A DNA stretch of 64,000 bases from Acarospora socialis (GCA_025617375.2 JAMYGW020000004.1:1798001-1862000); one strand, 5' to 3'; positions 1-11,166 are shown, counted from the stretch's first letter. Notes: generated by a model from the sequence alone, not told the origin. A program made the numbers and translations.

Positions 1-829
1 TTCCCTTCTTCCTCCTCGTACTGCCTTTCCCAGCTGCTGCCGGCCCACCACCCTCAACTATGACAGCATCCTCATCACTTCCGACCTTCTCGCCCGGAGT
101 CGTAGGCTTCGGCACAGCAGCATTTCCATCCAGCTCCTTCATGAACTCTGACTCGATCCTCGCGCGCTTCTTGTCCCACCACTCTCGCTCCACCTTGGCC
201 TGTGCCTGCACATCTTGTATCCTACTGCGGATAATGGCCTGGTTCATCATCTCGTTGGCGCTCTGGAAGATATTTTGACCCCAGTTGGGGGAGAAGGCGT
301 TGGCCTGCAACATACACCGTTCATTAATGCCCTCGTCAATCTGTTATAGGATCATCATCGGGCGGATGAAATACCTCATTCACGACGTCCCGCACCTCGT
401 CCTCGATCTCCTTTTCCGCCAGCAAACATCTCTGCCACAACTCGTCACCCACGCTCCCTTTCTGGAGGAGAGTGGTCAGCGCCTGCTTTGCGTTTCGGAC
501 GGCGAGCACGCGGCGAATGTCTTCCGTCGCGCGCCGCAGCAGCGCCGCTCGCAGCACGCTTTCCGGCACGGCGGGGGCTTTCTTGTCCCCTGGCTCGGGC
601 TCAAGGTGCAGGAGCGAGAGGTAGATGTTGCGCTGGAGGTGCGGTGGAAACCAGGGTTCGAGGGAGGATGCGTTGACTGTTTGTTTGTTGGCGATTGCAT
701 GCGGGGATCGAATGGAGACGGGGACTTACGGGACTTTCGCTTTCGGTACAGTGAGGAGAATGTTGCTAGAGACCCGACCAGTATTCCGAGGTAGGCAAAA
801 GGGATGGCCAGGCCAAGCCAGTCCACCAT
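1..829 (-). CDS. SEC66: Sec66/Sec71-type subunit of the ER translocon, 3' end outside the window
   Basis: Subunit of the Sec62/Sec63 complex for post-translational import into the endoplasmic reticulum. Exons read as 829-730, 676-375 and 304 to beyond position 1; the introns (729-677, 374-305) start GTAAGT and GTATTT, and the reading frame stays open across both joins. The N-terminus (MVDWLGLAIPFAYLGILVGS) is a single membrane segment followed at once by a basic YRKRKSRKSP stretch, the family's anchor and cytosolic flank. Next come EPWFPPHLQRNIYLSLL and the helical core VLRAALLRRATEDIRRVL, then ANAFSPNWGQ, all typical of fungal Sec66. The visible C-terminus is acidic and then basic (ending near TRRKKG) with no stop before the window edge, so only the last residues are missing. 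It is transcribed away from NPL4. Family assignment rests on recognised motifs; the exact length is unknown. Confidence 0.88.
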
Positions 830-1292
830 CGTCGTAAGTAGGGTTTCGGATTTCTTCTATAAGTACAATTCTCCTTCCAACCTGACAAGGCTTATTCGTG
901 ACTAAAATGGTTTCTCAAAATTTGGTAGGGTCGGTCTTTCTTTTCGAAACCAGGCCCTTGGGTGGCACAAGGAAGATACTCTAGGACGGCAACTCTGGGA
1001 TTGAATAATAACTTCCCGTGCGAGGGTAAGGACACGATCGTCAAATTGACGGATTAGGACAGGCTTAGCGCACGGTGCCGGACCGTGAGATCTTCCGCCT
1101 GATTAAGTTACGCTAGTGCAGCACATTGACGTCTAGGCTCGGTACCTTTCGATGTTGTTCTGAATGTTACCAAGCTTCACTGGTAGAGTACAGATCAACA
1201 CTCTCAGCAGTATGTAGACTGTATGATATCCACCACCGGCACACATATTCAGAAACCTCTGGCAAGTGATCGTGCAGCTCTACTAGTCAGTC
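830..1292. promoter_or_regulatory. Divergent promoter region between SEC66 and NPL4
   Basis: A 463-bp gap between two start codons pointing away from each other, so it must hold both 5' UTRs and promoters. I see no open frame, RNA gene or clear repeat. No specific factor site can be named with confidence. Confidence 0.6.
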
Positions 1293-3433
1293 ATGGCGCC
1301 ACCAAATGGCATGATCCTTAGATTCGAAGGCAAAGATGGCCAGTTTAGGCTCACGGTTCAGCCATCTGATCAGTTCACCTCCCTCCTACCCAAAGTACGA
1401 TACAACCTTCGCTCCCAGCACATTGAGGTATCATGTCATGCTAATGCTACAGCCATCTGAAGATCCTAGACAACATACCGAAAAACGTCGACTCCACCAC
1501 CATTACACTTTCCAACAAGCCATTCGGAGGCGAAGATAGATTACTCAATAGTTTGAAGGGTGTTACGATACAAAGAGTTAACTTGAGGTATATACAGCTA
1601 CTACCATAACTCAACTTATGAGCAAAGGCTGACGCATACTCTGTAGCCATGGCGACAAACTTTACCTTAAGTACCAAGAACAAGCGTCTCTTTCGAATGG
1701 ACATACAACAGAACCAAAGCCTACAACATCCCAGCCCTATAACTCCTCAAACCGTCTGAATGGGCTGCCTATACTACCAACCGAGGACCTTCCTATAGAC
1801 CCACCCCCACAAGCCTTACCGGAATCGACGATCAAAAACCCCTGGGAGCTCGTCCAGCAGTCACCTCTGGATGACAGGTTGGATAAACAAGATGGCAAGA
1901 TTCCGCGGCTGAGAGACCAGAAGATGTGCAGGCACGGGCCGAAGGGCATGTGTGATTACTGCATGCCTCTCGAACCCTACGCGCCTGAATACTTGGCGGA
2001 CAGGAAGATCAAACACCTATCCTTCCACTCATATCTTCGCAAGATCAACTCCGCAACAAACAAGCCTGAGCTCAAGAGCTCATACATGCCGCCGCTCAGC
2101 GAACCTTACTACCGAGTGAAACGAGATTGCCCTTCGGGCCATCCACAGTGGCCTGAGGGGATCTGTACAAAGTGTCAGCCCAGCGCAATCACTCTACAGC
2201 CCCAGCCGTTCAGAATGGTCGACCATGTTGAGTTTTCGTCCCCAAGCTTGATCAACTCCTTCTTGGATTTCTGGCGGAGGTCAGGCGCACAACGAGTGGG
2301 ATATCTGTATGGGAGGTACGATGAGTACAAAGAGGTACCTCTAGGCATCAAAGCTGTCGTTGAGGCCATATATGAGCCTCCACAAACAGACGAAGTGGAT
2401 GGTGTCTCCTTACATGAGTGGAGTAACGAGAAAGAAGTCGATGAGGTGGCGCGATTGTGCGGACTGCAGAAGATTGGTGTCATCTTCACAGATCTTATCG
2501 ATCCAGGAGCAGGAGATGGAACAGTTGTCTGCAAGCGGCATATAGACTCATATTATCTGTCATCCCTGGAGATCGCATTTGCTGCGCGGCTACAGGCACA
2601 GAACCCTAAGCCTACCAAGTGGAGCGACACTGGTCGTTTCGGGTCAAACTTCGTTACTTGCGTATTGAGTGGAGATGAGGATGGGGGTATTGCCATATCG
2701 GCCTTCCAAGCATCCAACTCGGCGGTGGAAATGATAAAAGCAGATATTGTTGAGCCATCTGCAGATCCATCAGTGATGCTGGTCCGATCCGAGGAGGAAG
2801 ATGATGGCTCACCGAGCAGAACACGCTACATTCCAGAAGTGTTCTACAGGCGAATCAATGAATACGGCGCAAGTGTCCAGGAGAACGCTAAACCAAGTTT
2901 CCCTGTCGAGTATCTATTGGTCACTCTTACGCACGGGTTCCCCACCGAATCCAATCCACTGTTCAATAGTCCCGGCTTCTCGATTCAGAATCGTGAAGTG
3001 ATTGGAGAGAGCCAGGAGCTGAGAACAGTGGCAGAGAAGCTTGGTGTCAGGAGTAACGGACGCACCGATCCCGAAGGAGGCTTGAAGTCCATCTCAGACT
3101 TCCACCTCCTTTGTTTCTTGCATAGCATGGGTATTCTGACAAAGGTAACCGATACTTCCCGTTACAGTTATGGACTCACTGACATGACGCCCGCCGCACT
3201 AGGAAGAAGAAGCACTCCTTTGCCGGGTTGCACGGACCCACGACCTTTCTGACGGCTTTCAGCTACTGAACACATCCGGATGGGCGACCTTACTAGCTAT
3301 ACTCCAGGAGTCCGGTGAGCGTCCCCCCAAGCGTCCTCCACCTTCGTTTTTGGAAGCAGCATCCGGCTACCTTTCAGACAGCGATCAGGTTGCTAAGAGG
3401 TTCAAGGGAGCTAGTCTAGAGTCGTCGCCTTAA
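1293..3433 (+). CDS. NPL4: Npl4, ubiquitin-binding cofactor of the Cdc48 segregase
   Basis: Cofactor that with Ufd1 directs Cdc48/p97 to ubiquitylated clients, for example in ER-associated degradation. Exons 1293-1394, 1463-1587, 1647-3144 and 3203-3433 give 651 residues. The N-terminal ubiquitin-like domain begins [20 protein letters not shown] and runs through [19 protein letters not shown] and [10 protein letters not shown], crossing both early introns cleanly. A zinc-finger block follows ([12 protein letters not shown] about residue 160, then [19 protein letters not shown]), then the MPN-like domain from VDHVEF ([16 protein letters not shown]) and the Npl4 C-terminal helices. The last intron (3145-3202) separates HSMGILTK from [19 protein letters not shown]. 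The first donor is AAA|GTACGA with branch GCTAATG; the alternative donor further on would break the frame. The tail is PPKRPPPSF and a Ser-rich end. Length and order fit fungal Npl4. Confidence 0.93.
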
Positions 3434-4059
3434 CCTACGTCACGACCGTCATGCCATGTCACAAACCACATTTCAGCAAACAGTTTCGAGATGGAGAATA
3501 TGCATGTGTAGGCGTCCATGTAAGGAAGGAATCTTGAGGCAGGCATGCAATTTCCACATAGCCTGTATCAATATGAATGAAATGGCCATCTGTAAGACCA
3601 TTCGTTGTCTTATGCTCTACGGAAGCATTTCAGACTCCATCAACCAACTCTGATCTGAAGGCGTCAGTCGTGCGGTCTGCCGTAAGTCTGATGGTTTGCA
3701 GGCTGTCCTTAAAATATGAACAGTCTTACCACCAGTCTCAACTTTACTAGCCTCATTCGACACCGCATCTCGGGCGAATTCTTGGATTATAGGAGTAGGG
3801 ACAGACTGAGATTGTGGGCACCGCTTTGGATGTGTCATGTTTAGGTTTCCTGTATCTGAGAGGGTCGCCGGTTGGCTATCTTGCGCTGGTACATTGACCG
3901 CTTAGAATAGGGTATATCTACTGAAGCTTGACAACGACATCGTCAACTTCTTCAACACTTGAGATGTATACCCCTATTTTCAAGCATTAGACTTAGGTGT
4001 TGCAACGGTCCCTGCTTGCTTCTCAAGAAGTGCGTTATCTATAATCTCGATCCGAGATC
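3434..4059. other. Intergenic, no gene seen
   Basis: This 626-bp stretch lies between the NPL4 stop and the 3' end of the decayed epimerase-like gene. Short open frames (for example 3617-3838 minus) have no recognisable motif and no splice logic. It probably holds 3' UTRs. Confidence 0.5.
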
Positions 4060-5055
4060 TCACTTCTCATACGCCGCAGCGAAAGCGCTCGCATGAACAT
4101 CTATATCCGTGACGAAACTAAGCCTCTTCGCCCTCCAGCTAAGCAACTGCCTCGCCCGCGCCGCATCACCATTGAAACTTGTCCCCAACGCTCTCCGAAA
4201 ACATTATCGCCCGCGCCCACCAACTCCACCGCCCCCTTGAAACCGAAAACCCGCGCCGCAGCCTCCACAACATCACGCGTACTCTCCTTACTCCCAACCA
4301 AATCAAAAATCGGATACACCACGGTTGCGCAGAGCAATGGCAGCTTGTCGAGAGCAGCATGGATACCAGCGCCCACGTCATCGACATGATTGAGACCCAA
4401 CAAGCCGTGCGGATCGAGCGGTAGACGCACAGCGTCCGTCTTGCCGGCCTTCGCCGCATCAAGGATCGAGCTGAAAATCGACGTCCAGATGGCGTGCTCG
4501 CGGCCATACACCAACCAAAGCCGGACAGTCACCGCGTCCAGCACGTCCGAGGCCGCGAGGATTGCCTGCTCGAGCTGCGGGCGCCACGCCACCATGCGCC
4601 GGGGCCTACGTCTTGGCCAACGCGTTGCCGACGGGCTCGAGGTCGCTAGTGCGGTCGTGCGAGGAGCCGTGCGCCCAGACGCCGCTCGTGTAGACGAATC
4701 CCAACTTCGACCCCTTACGCCGGCCTTCTGGTAAGCCGCGAGGCGCTCCTGGTCCGCCTTGACGAGGTGGTCGAGCACTCTCTTGGATTCCATGTTCGCG
4801 CCGGAACAGTCAGCGACGACATCGATGTGGGCGGACTCGATGAGAGCCAGGTAGGCGGCCGAGTCGGTGGCGGAGCCGCTGATGGGGATGATTTCGTTTT
4901 TGCGTAGGGGACACGGCCTTGTCGGGGGGCGGGCTAATTCGTAGACGGTTAGACCGCCGCTGCGCGTTACAGAGGAGGAGACGACTATGCCGACGTAGCC
5001 TGTTGCGCGGATTATGAGGATTTTGGGATGGTGGAGGTGGGTATGTAGGTTTCAA
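4060..5055 (-). pseudogene. Decayed NAD-dependent epimerase/dehydratase-like gene
   Basis: The minus strand shows a recognisable Rossmann-fold epimerase-like protein spread over several frames. The N-terminal part reads KILIIRATGYVGIVV, where the usual glycine-rich loop has an arginine in place of a glycine, then a nucleotide-sugar-type stretch (NEIIPISGSATDSAAYLAL, IESAHIDVVADCSGANMES). The frame then shifts near 4720 (AGVRG then KLGFVYTSGVWAHGSS), meets an in-frame TAG near 4613 after EPVGNALAKT, resumes in another frame at MVAWRPQLEQAILAASDVLD and AIWTSIFSSILDAAKAG, and shifts again near 4190 before TSFNGDAARARQLLSW and the final stop at 4062. No good ATG precedes the first conserved block. 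Several independent breaks argue for a pseudogene rather than one sequencing error. No intron explains the shifts. The intact family member would be about 300-320 residues; substrate unknown. Confidence 0.72.
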
Positions 5056-5865
5056 AGGACGAAAATTGTGTGTTCACAAGGATGGTGGTACGGCGCAAGC
5101 TGTACGGCCAATATGTGTGGTGTAGGATATGTATGAAGATGAAGGGGTACGTCTTAAATTGAAGGGGCTTGTTTATATCGAGATCAGACAGTGCTCGACT
5201 GGAAAAGCACTATATCTCGTAATGAAATCCGTACCCTCATCCTATCATATCAACCCTAATTATATATCAATCCCAGCCACGAACCGATCTAAGAAGCCCA
5301 CAAAGAACCTACTAGCCCCGACCCGTCCCTCCCTGCCCTGCCCTCCATACAGGTAGTGTACGTAGACCAGATCCGCTGCAAACCACCCGTCACAATCTCA
5401 TCCGGAGGCGTCGCCGGTGCAACCTACAACCAACCTACCTAGCCTCGGACACAGGAAAATGGACTTACGAAACGCTGATGCCTGAAGACCGCTAAGAGCT
5501 CAGAAGGCAGGTCGACAGTACTCCGATGCGCCATCCATTAAATTCCGATGCCAGGGCTGGGCGTAGGCGCGGCTGACTAATAGGGCTTGCTTACCTTAAC
5601 CTTGACCATGCCCTCCCCATCAATATCTCCCCCACACGCTCCCGGCAACCCAGAGAAAAAGGTCAAGTCGTCGTTGGCGCGCTACGATAGACATTTAACG
5701 ATCTACTCTACTTTACTCGAGCCATTCCACTCGTACAAGTCCAACACGACACATCCACGAACACGCCCACCCCAACATCCTAACCACCAAGCCCTAACAG
5801 TACTCCCATCTGTCGCTCCGCCCCTTTCCTCTCCTCTCCTCCCAAATCATCCACTAAACCATCCA
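5056..5865. other. Intergenic, probable promoter of the SnoaL-like gene
   Basis: This 810-bp stretch has no convincing gene. The frame of the downstream gene is open from 5587, but the extra 93 residues are low-complexity Pro/Ser/His and look like translated leader, so I place the start at 5866. No repeats or RNA genes are seen. Confidence 0.45.
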
Positions 5866-6504
5866 ATGGCATCACCCTCACCCACCACCCCCCGCAGCAC
5901 CCACCTCCGCACCCGCGCCCACGCCTTCTGCACCGCCTTCACCTCCGCCACCCCACCGACCGAAACGCTCGACACATTCTTCACCCGCTCCCCCACCATC
6001 CTCGAACACGGGCCCGCATGGGCGCAATCTCGCCTCCCCTTCCTCGGCAAAACCTTCGTCGGCCGCCGCCATCCTCGGAAGATCAACAAACCCCCCACCA
6101 CCTCCTCGACCTCCAAATCCGAACCCGAAATCGCACCCGAAAGCCAATCGCGAAGGGAAGACGAAGAAGAAGAAGACGACAACACCTCCTGCGACGCCTA
6201 CTTCGCCCTCCTGGCCCAAACCCTCTCGTTCCACCCCACGGAGCACACTTTCCCGCCAGCGGAGGACATCGTCGTGGATGCGGAGGCGGACGGCGGGACG
6301 GGCGTTGTGAGCGTGGTGGGGAGGGCCGAGTTTCGGAGCGTGAGGACGGGGAGGGGGTGGGTGGAGAGTTTCATTTGGCGGTTGGGAGGCTGGGATCGGG
6401 AGGGGAGGGTGGGGAGGTGGGAGATTTGGGCGGATCCGTTGAGTGCGTGGGTGGCGGTTGGTGGGGAGGACGAAGGGGAGGGAGAGAGGGGTGTGGGGAA
6501 TTGA
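5866..6504 (+). CDS. SnoaL/NTF2-like domain protein
   Basis: Single-exon gene of 212 residues. The chosen start gives MASPSPTTPRSTHLRTRAHA followed by FCTAFTSATPPTETLDTFF, the usual N-terminal helix of fungal SnoaL-like (cone-shaped NTF2 fold) proteins. LPFLGKTFVGR forms the turn into the sheet, YFALLAQTLSFHP is the next helix, and the C-terminal strands read VVSVVGRAEFRSVRTGRGW, then ESFIWRLGGWD and RWEIWADPLSAWVAV. An acidic low-complexity insert (about residues 90-110, EDEEEEDDN) interrupts the fold and is likely a surface loop. Members of this fold include small enzymes and ligand binders; nothing here identifies a catalytic residue or substrate, so the function is unknown. The GC-rich Pro/Ser-coding start could extend to an upstream ATG at 5608 or 5587. 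Confidence 0.7.
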   Translation: MASPSPTTPRSTHLRTRAHAFCTAFTSATPPTETLDTFFTRSPTILEHGPAWAQSRLPFLGKTFVGRRHPRKINKPPTTSSTSKSEPEIAPESQSRREDEEEEDDNTSCDAYFALLAQTLSFHPTEHTFPPAEDIVVDAEADGGTGVVSVVGRAEFRSVRTGRGWVESFIWRLGGWDREGRVGRWEIWADPLSAWVAVGGEDEGEGERGVGN

Positions 6505-6777
6505 GGGGTGTAGGTGAGAGGGGCTTGAGGTGGCATGCAAGTTGCACGGGGGCGTTGTGGCTACGGTTACGGTGTCTTGCGGTGATTGCTCATGGCTATC
6601 GAACAAATGCTGGGCCTACGTTTTCCACGCCCATCTGGGTATTGCTCATGTGACTCAGGCCTGGATGCTGTGAAGTATAGCTGTTGGTGACTGCATCATT
6701 CTAGCTCTCAGGATGCTATAAGTACCCGAACTGTACAGGACCCCATCGCTCCCCCTGTCCTCCGAATACCCATCACC

Positions 6778-9669
6778 CTACCTCTTCCCCCTCCTTGCCT
6801 TCTTCTCCCTCTCATAACTCTTCGCCTCCCTCCCCTCCTCCCCCTGAATCTCCGCAACCAACCTCTTATACTTCTTCTCATACTCACGATCCCTCTCCTT
6901 CTTCTCCCTCAGACTCTCCCTGGCGATGAAGTTCGCGTCCTTCCTCAGCTCCCGAAGCGCTCCCTTCCGCTCGCGCTTGTGCTCCGCTTTCAACTTGCTC
7001 AGCTCGGCGCGGTCGCGGTCTGGGTCGTAGTGGCGGTCGGGATTGTAGGATTCTTCGAACTTGGGAATCGAGGTCTTGATGGCGAGGGGCCGGTGGTGGT
7101 GCAGGAGGAGGGGCCGGCGAGCGAGGCGGGCTTGATGGAGGTGGTATTGGAGTTTGGTGGTGAGGTGGTGGATTGTGGTCTGTGGGGAGTGTTAACGAGG
7201 GGATCGGTAGCAGTGACGAATGGGCTACATACGTTGATACCTGTCGGCAGTGCGGGACGACAAGCTTTGCCAGACAGATGTTGCAGTATTTTGGAAGCGG
7301 CGCTGAAGGCTTCTACAAAAGCTGATTTGCCAACCCATAATTCTAGCATTGCATCCAGAACACCAAGTTGGGACCCGAGCAGAGCCACTCCAAGCTGCGC
7401 ATCACTCTCCTCTGTTGTTTCTCGTAGAGGAAGGATATCCCAGAATCGCAATGACCTCTCAAGAATTTGGGGAGAGTATAATCGGACGGACGAGGTCGGC
7501 TCATGGTAGGGAAAGTAAGCGTCCAGTCTACCTGGTTTGACAGGCGCAAGAATACAAAGAGCATTTAACGTATAGTTCAGAACTTCGGCGATGAACCGTT
7601 TGGATAGCCTTTGATATTGAAGGCAGAGGGTCTCGAAGTAAGTGCCCATCACTAGGTCACTCAAAGTTTGAGGCAACTTCTGGCCTATATACCTCGCCAT
7701 ACTTAAAATTGCCGGCGTGACGACCGGGTGAAAATGATCTGATGTCGGAAATATCGACCCAATAGCTGTTAAGATGATCAGATCTCCTAGCATGGGCGAA
7801 GTGGGCCTATTCTCATGCAGGCTTTTGAGATGTACCCGAAAAGCCCTGCCGACTTCTTCTGGATGCGATTTTGCGAGCGAATGGACGTGGCGAATTAGGG
7901 TTTCAAGGACAGCGAATGGTGGTTGTGACGGTTGATTGGCGAGCCAGGCGATGTGGTCAACTAACACACCCGAAAATACGCCAAGCTTCGCTTTATTTTC
8001 AGTATGAAGCTTCGGATGATGCAAGGCTCGAATTCGTTGGATGACAACAGGCAAATCAACGATAGCGATATCGCGGGTGGCGTCCAAGAGCTCCTCATGG
8101 CTCTGTGGGCAAGGGTACGTGAATGCCAAATGGCTAGCTGTGCTGTTACTGAAATGATCCGCTGGGTGACCATCCGATTTAGGAGGACCAAAGTCGGATC
8201 TATTCATGTCCTCTTTAGAGAGTAGACCATGAACAAACTCCCGCTCATCGTCGCTTTCAGAAGCATCGCTGGCGGACTTGTCGGATTGATCATCATCGTC
8301 GGAGAGCGAAGCTCCAGAATCACTCGCGATAAGATCATCTTCTATGAGAAAATCGTCTTCATCTTCCACGTCAAGTACCTTCCTGCCACTACCATTCGTA
8401 ATCCCGGTCCCGAGGCCAAACGTGTCAGCATCGTCCGCTTCCATATCTTCGCCAGGCTCCAAGTTCCGGCCGTGATCATCAGCTTCTGGTTCTTCGTCAC
8501 TACTCTCTTGTTCACCTTTCATCCTTCTAAGCCGTTTAGCCTCTAGGTCCTCTAAACGCTTTGCATCTTCAAGGGCCTTTTCCTCTTCGGTCATGGTTCG
8601 TTCAGTCGGCTTTGCTCGTTTGTCAAAAACCAATTGCCGAAGCCTCTCATCGTATTCTTTGTCAGCTTGGGCCCGGTCCTTGCCATTCAGTAGTGCTTCT
8701 CTGTCAGGGTTCATGCTCGTGGCGGTCTCAGTAGTGGTTGAGGTCGCGGGTGGAGGGTTGGGTTGCCGGCCCCGTATCAGTGCGTACAGATCAGGCAGCC
8801 CTTTATCCAACTCCGCTCGGAGATCGTCGTCATCCTCCTTCGCCTGTTGACGCTCATATTTGTGGAACTTTGACTTCGCGATGACCTCCTTCATCACTTC
8901 AGCTTTCCTCTTTTTGCGTTGTGGCATAGGCTCCTCCTCATCACCTGCTTTTGCATCGTCGTCCCCTGACGTGCTGGAGGCTGAAGACCGTCGCCGTTTC
9001 CTGGAATTCCCATTCTCTGCAGAGCGCTCGTCGCCATGGTCTGAGCCCACCAGATCGGTTTCATCAAAATCATCAACGACATTTGGTTCATCAAGAGCAA
9101 GCGACTGGCCGAAATGGGTGAGTTGGCCCTCATCCTCGTCGTCCTCAAGATCGAACAAGGAACCTTTTTTGAAGTCTATTTGCTTCTCTCTGGTAAATCG
9201 CTCCAGCGCTCTCTCCTCCGGTGTCATAGTAGGATCATTTTCTCCAAATCGTCGGTCCTTGATACCACCAATCTTGTTCCGCCGGTGCATCTCGACCAAC
9301 AGAGTCTTACGCCTCTGTAGTAGAGAAATTGATCAGCATCTGCTGAACCATATAATGATGGGCTAAGCATACCGTCTCCTCCCCCAACCCTTTGGTGACG
9401 CCCGGCCTGCCTTTGACACCTTTCGTAAGCCGACCTCCAATAGTCTTATTACTAGTGACATCGAATTTATTCCCCCGTGCAGGTGCCTTGACCTCGAACG
9501 GATTGAACTGCTCTCTAATGCCTTCCAATGCGGCGTTCCGCTGAACTCTTTTGTCCTTGGTCGCCCCATTTGTGCTGTTCCGTTTCTTCTGCTTCTTCGA
9601 CTGTTGTGGCCCAACGATACCTTGCTCCCGTAGTGAGGCTTTTAATCGTTTAAGCTGAGAGGGCGGCAT
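6778..9669 (-). CDS. NOP14: Nop14, small-subunit processome component
   Basis: Nucleolar protein needed for 18S rRNA maturation and 40S assembly. Exons 9669-9373, 9314-7233 and 7179-6778 give 926 residues. The start MPPSQLKRLKASLREQGIVG and the basic QQSKKQKKR run are the family's N-terminus; ALEGIREQFNPFEVK and KFDVTSNKTIGGRLTKG follow. The first intron (9372-9315) is removed before RRKTLLVEMHRRNKIGG, then RRFGENDPTMTPEERALERF. A long acidic/basic low-complexity middle (residues about 170-430) leads to the helical C-terminal half (SHEELLDATRDIAIVDLPVV onward, ILQHLSGKACRPALPT). The second intron (7232-7180, GTATGT...CACAG) joins LPTGIN to TTIHHLTTKLQYHLHQARLA, and the tail is the Lys/Arg-rich coiled region RELRKDANFIARESLREKK that ends Nop14. 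An upstream in-frame ATG at 9696 is less likely. RCL1, another member of the same machine, lies 33 kb away. Confidence 0.93.
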
Positions 9670-9850
9670 GACGAAGGTGTTTACTACTTCGTGCAACGCT
9701 CGCTACCTACATCTGCCCTAATGCCTTGTAGGAATGTTTATGCCAAGATCTCATGTGCGATGCGCCGGAGGAATCCGCTCTGACCGCCTTTAGTTCTGCC
9801 GGTTTTATCCACAGTCCTGCAGAAGCCGCCTTTCCTGACAGTCCGACAAC
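9670..9850. promoter_or_regulatory. Short divergent promoter between NOP14 and the ARM-like gene
   Basis: Only 181 bp separate the two chosen start codons. It contains an open 46-codon frame on the plus strand (ATG at 9753) that may be the true N-terminus of the neighbouring gene or an upstream ORF. Confidence 0.5.
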
Positions 9851-11166
9851 ATGGAGCCAAGGCAACATGACAATGTGTTGTGGCTTGGACTGAGTAATGC
9901 TCTGTTTCTCGATACTTGGAATGAAGTACTGATTTGATCTAGCGGTCATAGGGCTCTTCGCAGTCCGTGCAGCTATCGAGCAACTTTACCGTGTCCGCAC
10001 CGTTACGGAAATCACCCATGTGGAAAAGCCATCGCGGGTTATAAGTCAAGACGCCGAAGATGGTGAGACAAATTCATCGGAGGCACTGAATCGCGGACTA
10101 AGCCTAGAAGCCTTGAAGCTTGGAACATTGCAAAAGCTCGCGCAAGGACCGAACTTCGACTTGCGTGCGGCGTGAGCTTGTTCAGCACCGGCCTGTGATG
10201 GGTTTGAACTTACGAGTCTACAGATCACTGAAGATAATAGCAGAACGGTCAATCAAAACTCCCACGTACGATATATTCCTTCAGAATCTAGGGAGCAAAA
10301 ATAAACGGGAGCGAGACAGCGCTCTGGCAGCCCTGAAATTTTTGTCATATAGCCGTAAGCCCCAGAATATTGCACATTGGCTCCTATAAGCTCGGTCTGA
10401 TGTCTAAGATGTTATAGCTGCCGCTGGTGGAGTATCTAACCTGAAGACCTACAACGCCCTCATCGACTGCCTATGCAACCTTATCCCAGAGCACATCCAA
10501 ACAGCGCAGACGGAGTACAAATGTGTTACTCAAGCCCGACGTCCACAGGCGGAGCGTACGGCTTTGATCGTACTTTGCCGTCTGCTGCGAGACAACCTGG
10601 TTGATGCTATCTCGGCAGGCATAGTCAGCCGTTGGCTCAGCAAGTATCCCTTCGGCGGCAGCACTACCGACGAGGCAGTCCGGCGCGAAGCAGTCCACCA
10701 GCTGAAAACCTTCACTTCTGACGATATCTCGATGTGCGAGGTCATCGTGCGACTGGACAACATCGCCGAAGGGCGAAAGCAGTTACGGAGATATGGCTTG
10801 ATAGGTAGTGCGATTGGGGAGAACAATGGTACTGAAGGTGATACCTGGATGGTCGATGGAGACGACACTGCTGGTGGCGGGGTGGCTTCGGGGGCTGGCA
10901 GTAGGAGAGTGAGAGAGGAGAGCACGGAGGAGCAGGCTTTGAGGAGAAGACGAAGGGAAGCAATGGTTTTCAGTGAAGGTGGCGGGCCGCTGGGCAGAGA
11001 GAATATCATTCAAAGGGATGAAGTGGTCTTGGACGATGAGGTCGAAAGAGAGCTGGAGCAGCTGATGGACGAGGTCAACAGAGAGGATAATGAGAATCAC
11101 GTTGCAGATCCAAACCAGACGCGCGGATGGAGCTCATGGTGGCCATGGACTGTCACCGCCGCTTAA
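9851..11166 (+). CDS. Conserved fungal protein, probably armadillo-like helical
   Basis: I do not recognise a named family. Exons read 9851-9893, 9952-10171, 10224-10354 and 10418-11166, giving 380 residues with all phases matching; introns are 52-63 nt and the first has a TACTGAT branch. The core (LSLEALKLGTLQKLAQGPNF, SLKIIAERSIKTPTYDIFL, LGSKNKRERDSALAALKFL, YNALIDCLCNLIPEHI, ERTALIVLCRLLRDNLVDAI) looks like paired helices of an ARM/HEAT fold. The C-terminal third is acidic and low in complexity, with REESTEEQALRRRRREAM, and ends WSSWWPWTVTAA. The start is uncertain: a second frame from ATG 9753 reads like protein (MCDAPEESALTAFSSAGFIH) but meets TGA at 9891-9893, exactly the last three bases before the GTAATG donor. 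The 43-nt first exon chosen here is the only one with a matching phase and consensus donor. No enzymatic motif is visible. Confidence 0.62.

Noticed and set aside
1395-1539. Reading through the first NPL4 intron
   Set aside because: The continued frame gives unrelated residues; splicing at AAA|GTACGA restores the Npl4 ubiquitin-like domain.
5587-5865. N-terminal extension of the SnoaL-like gene
   Set aside because: The frame is open but the residues are low-complexity Pro/His/Ser/Thr, unlike the ordered domain, and a good ATG sits at 5866.
5878-6606. 242-codon minus-strand frame opposite the SnoaL-like gene
   Set aside because: Gly/Val-rich translation of a GC-rich antisense; no motif.
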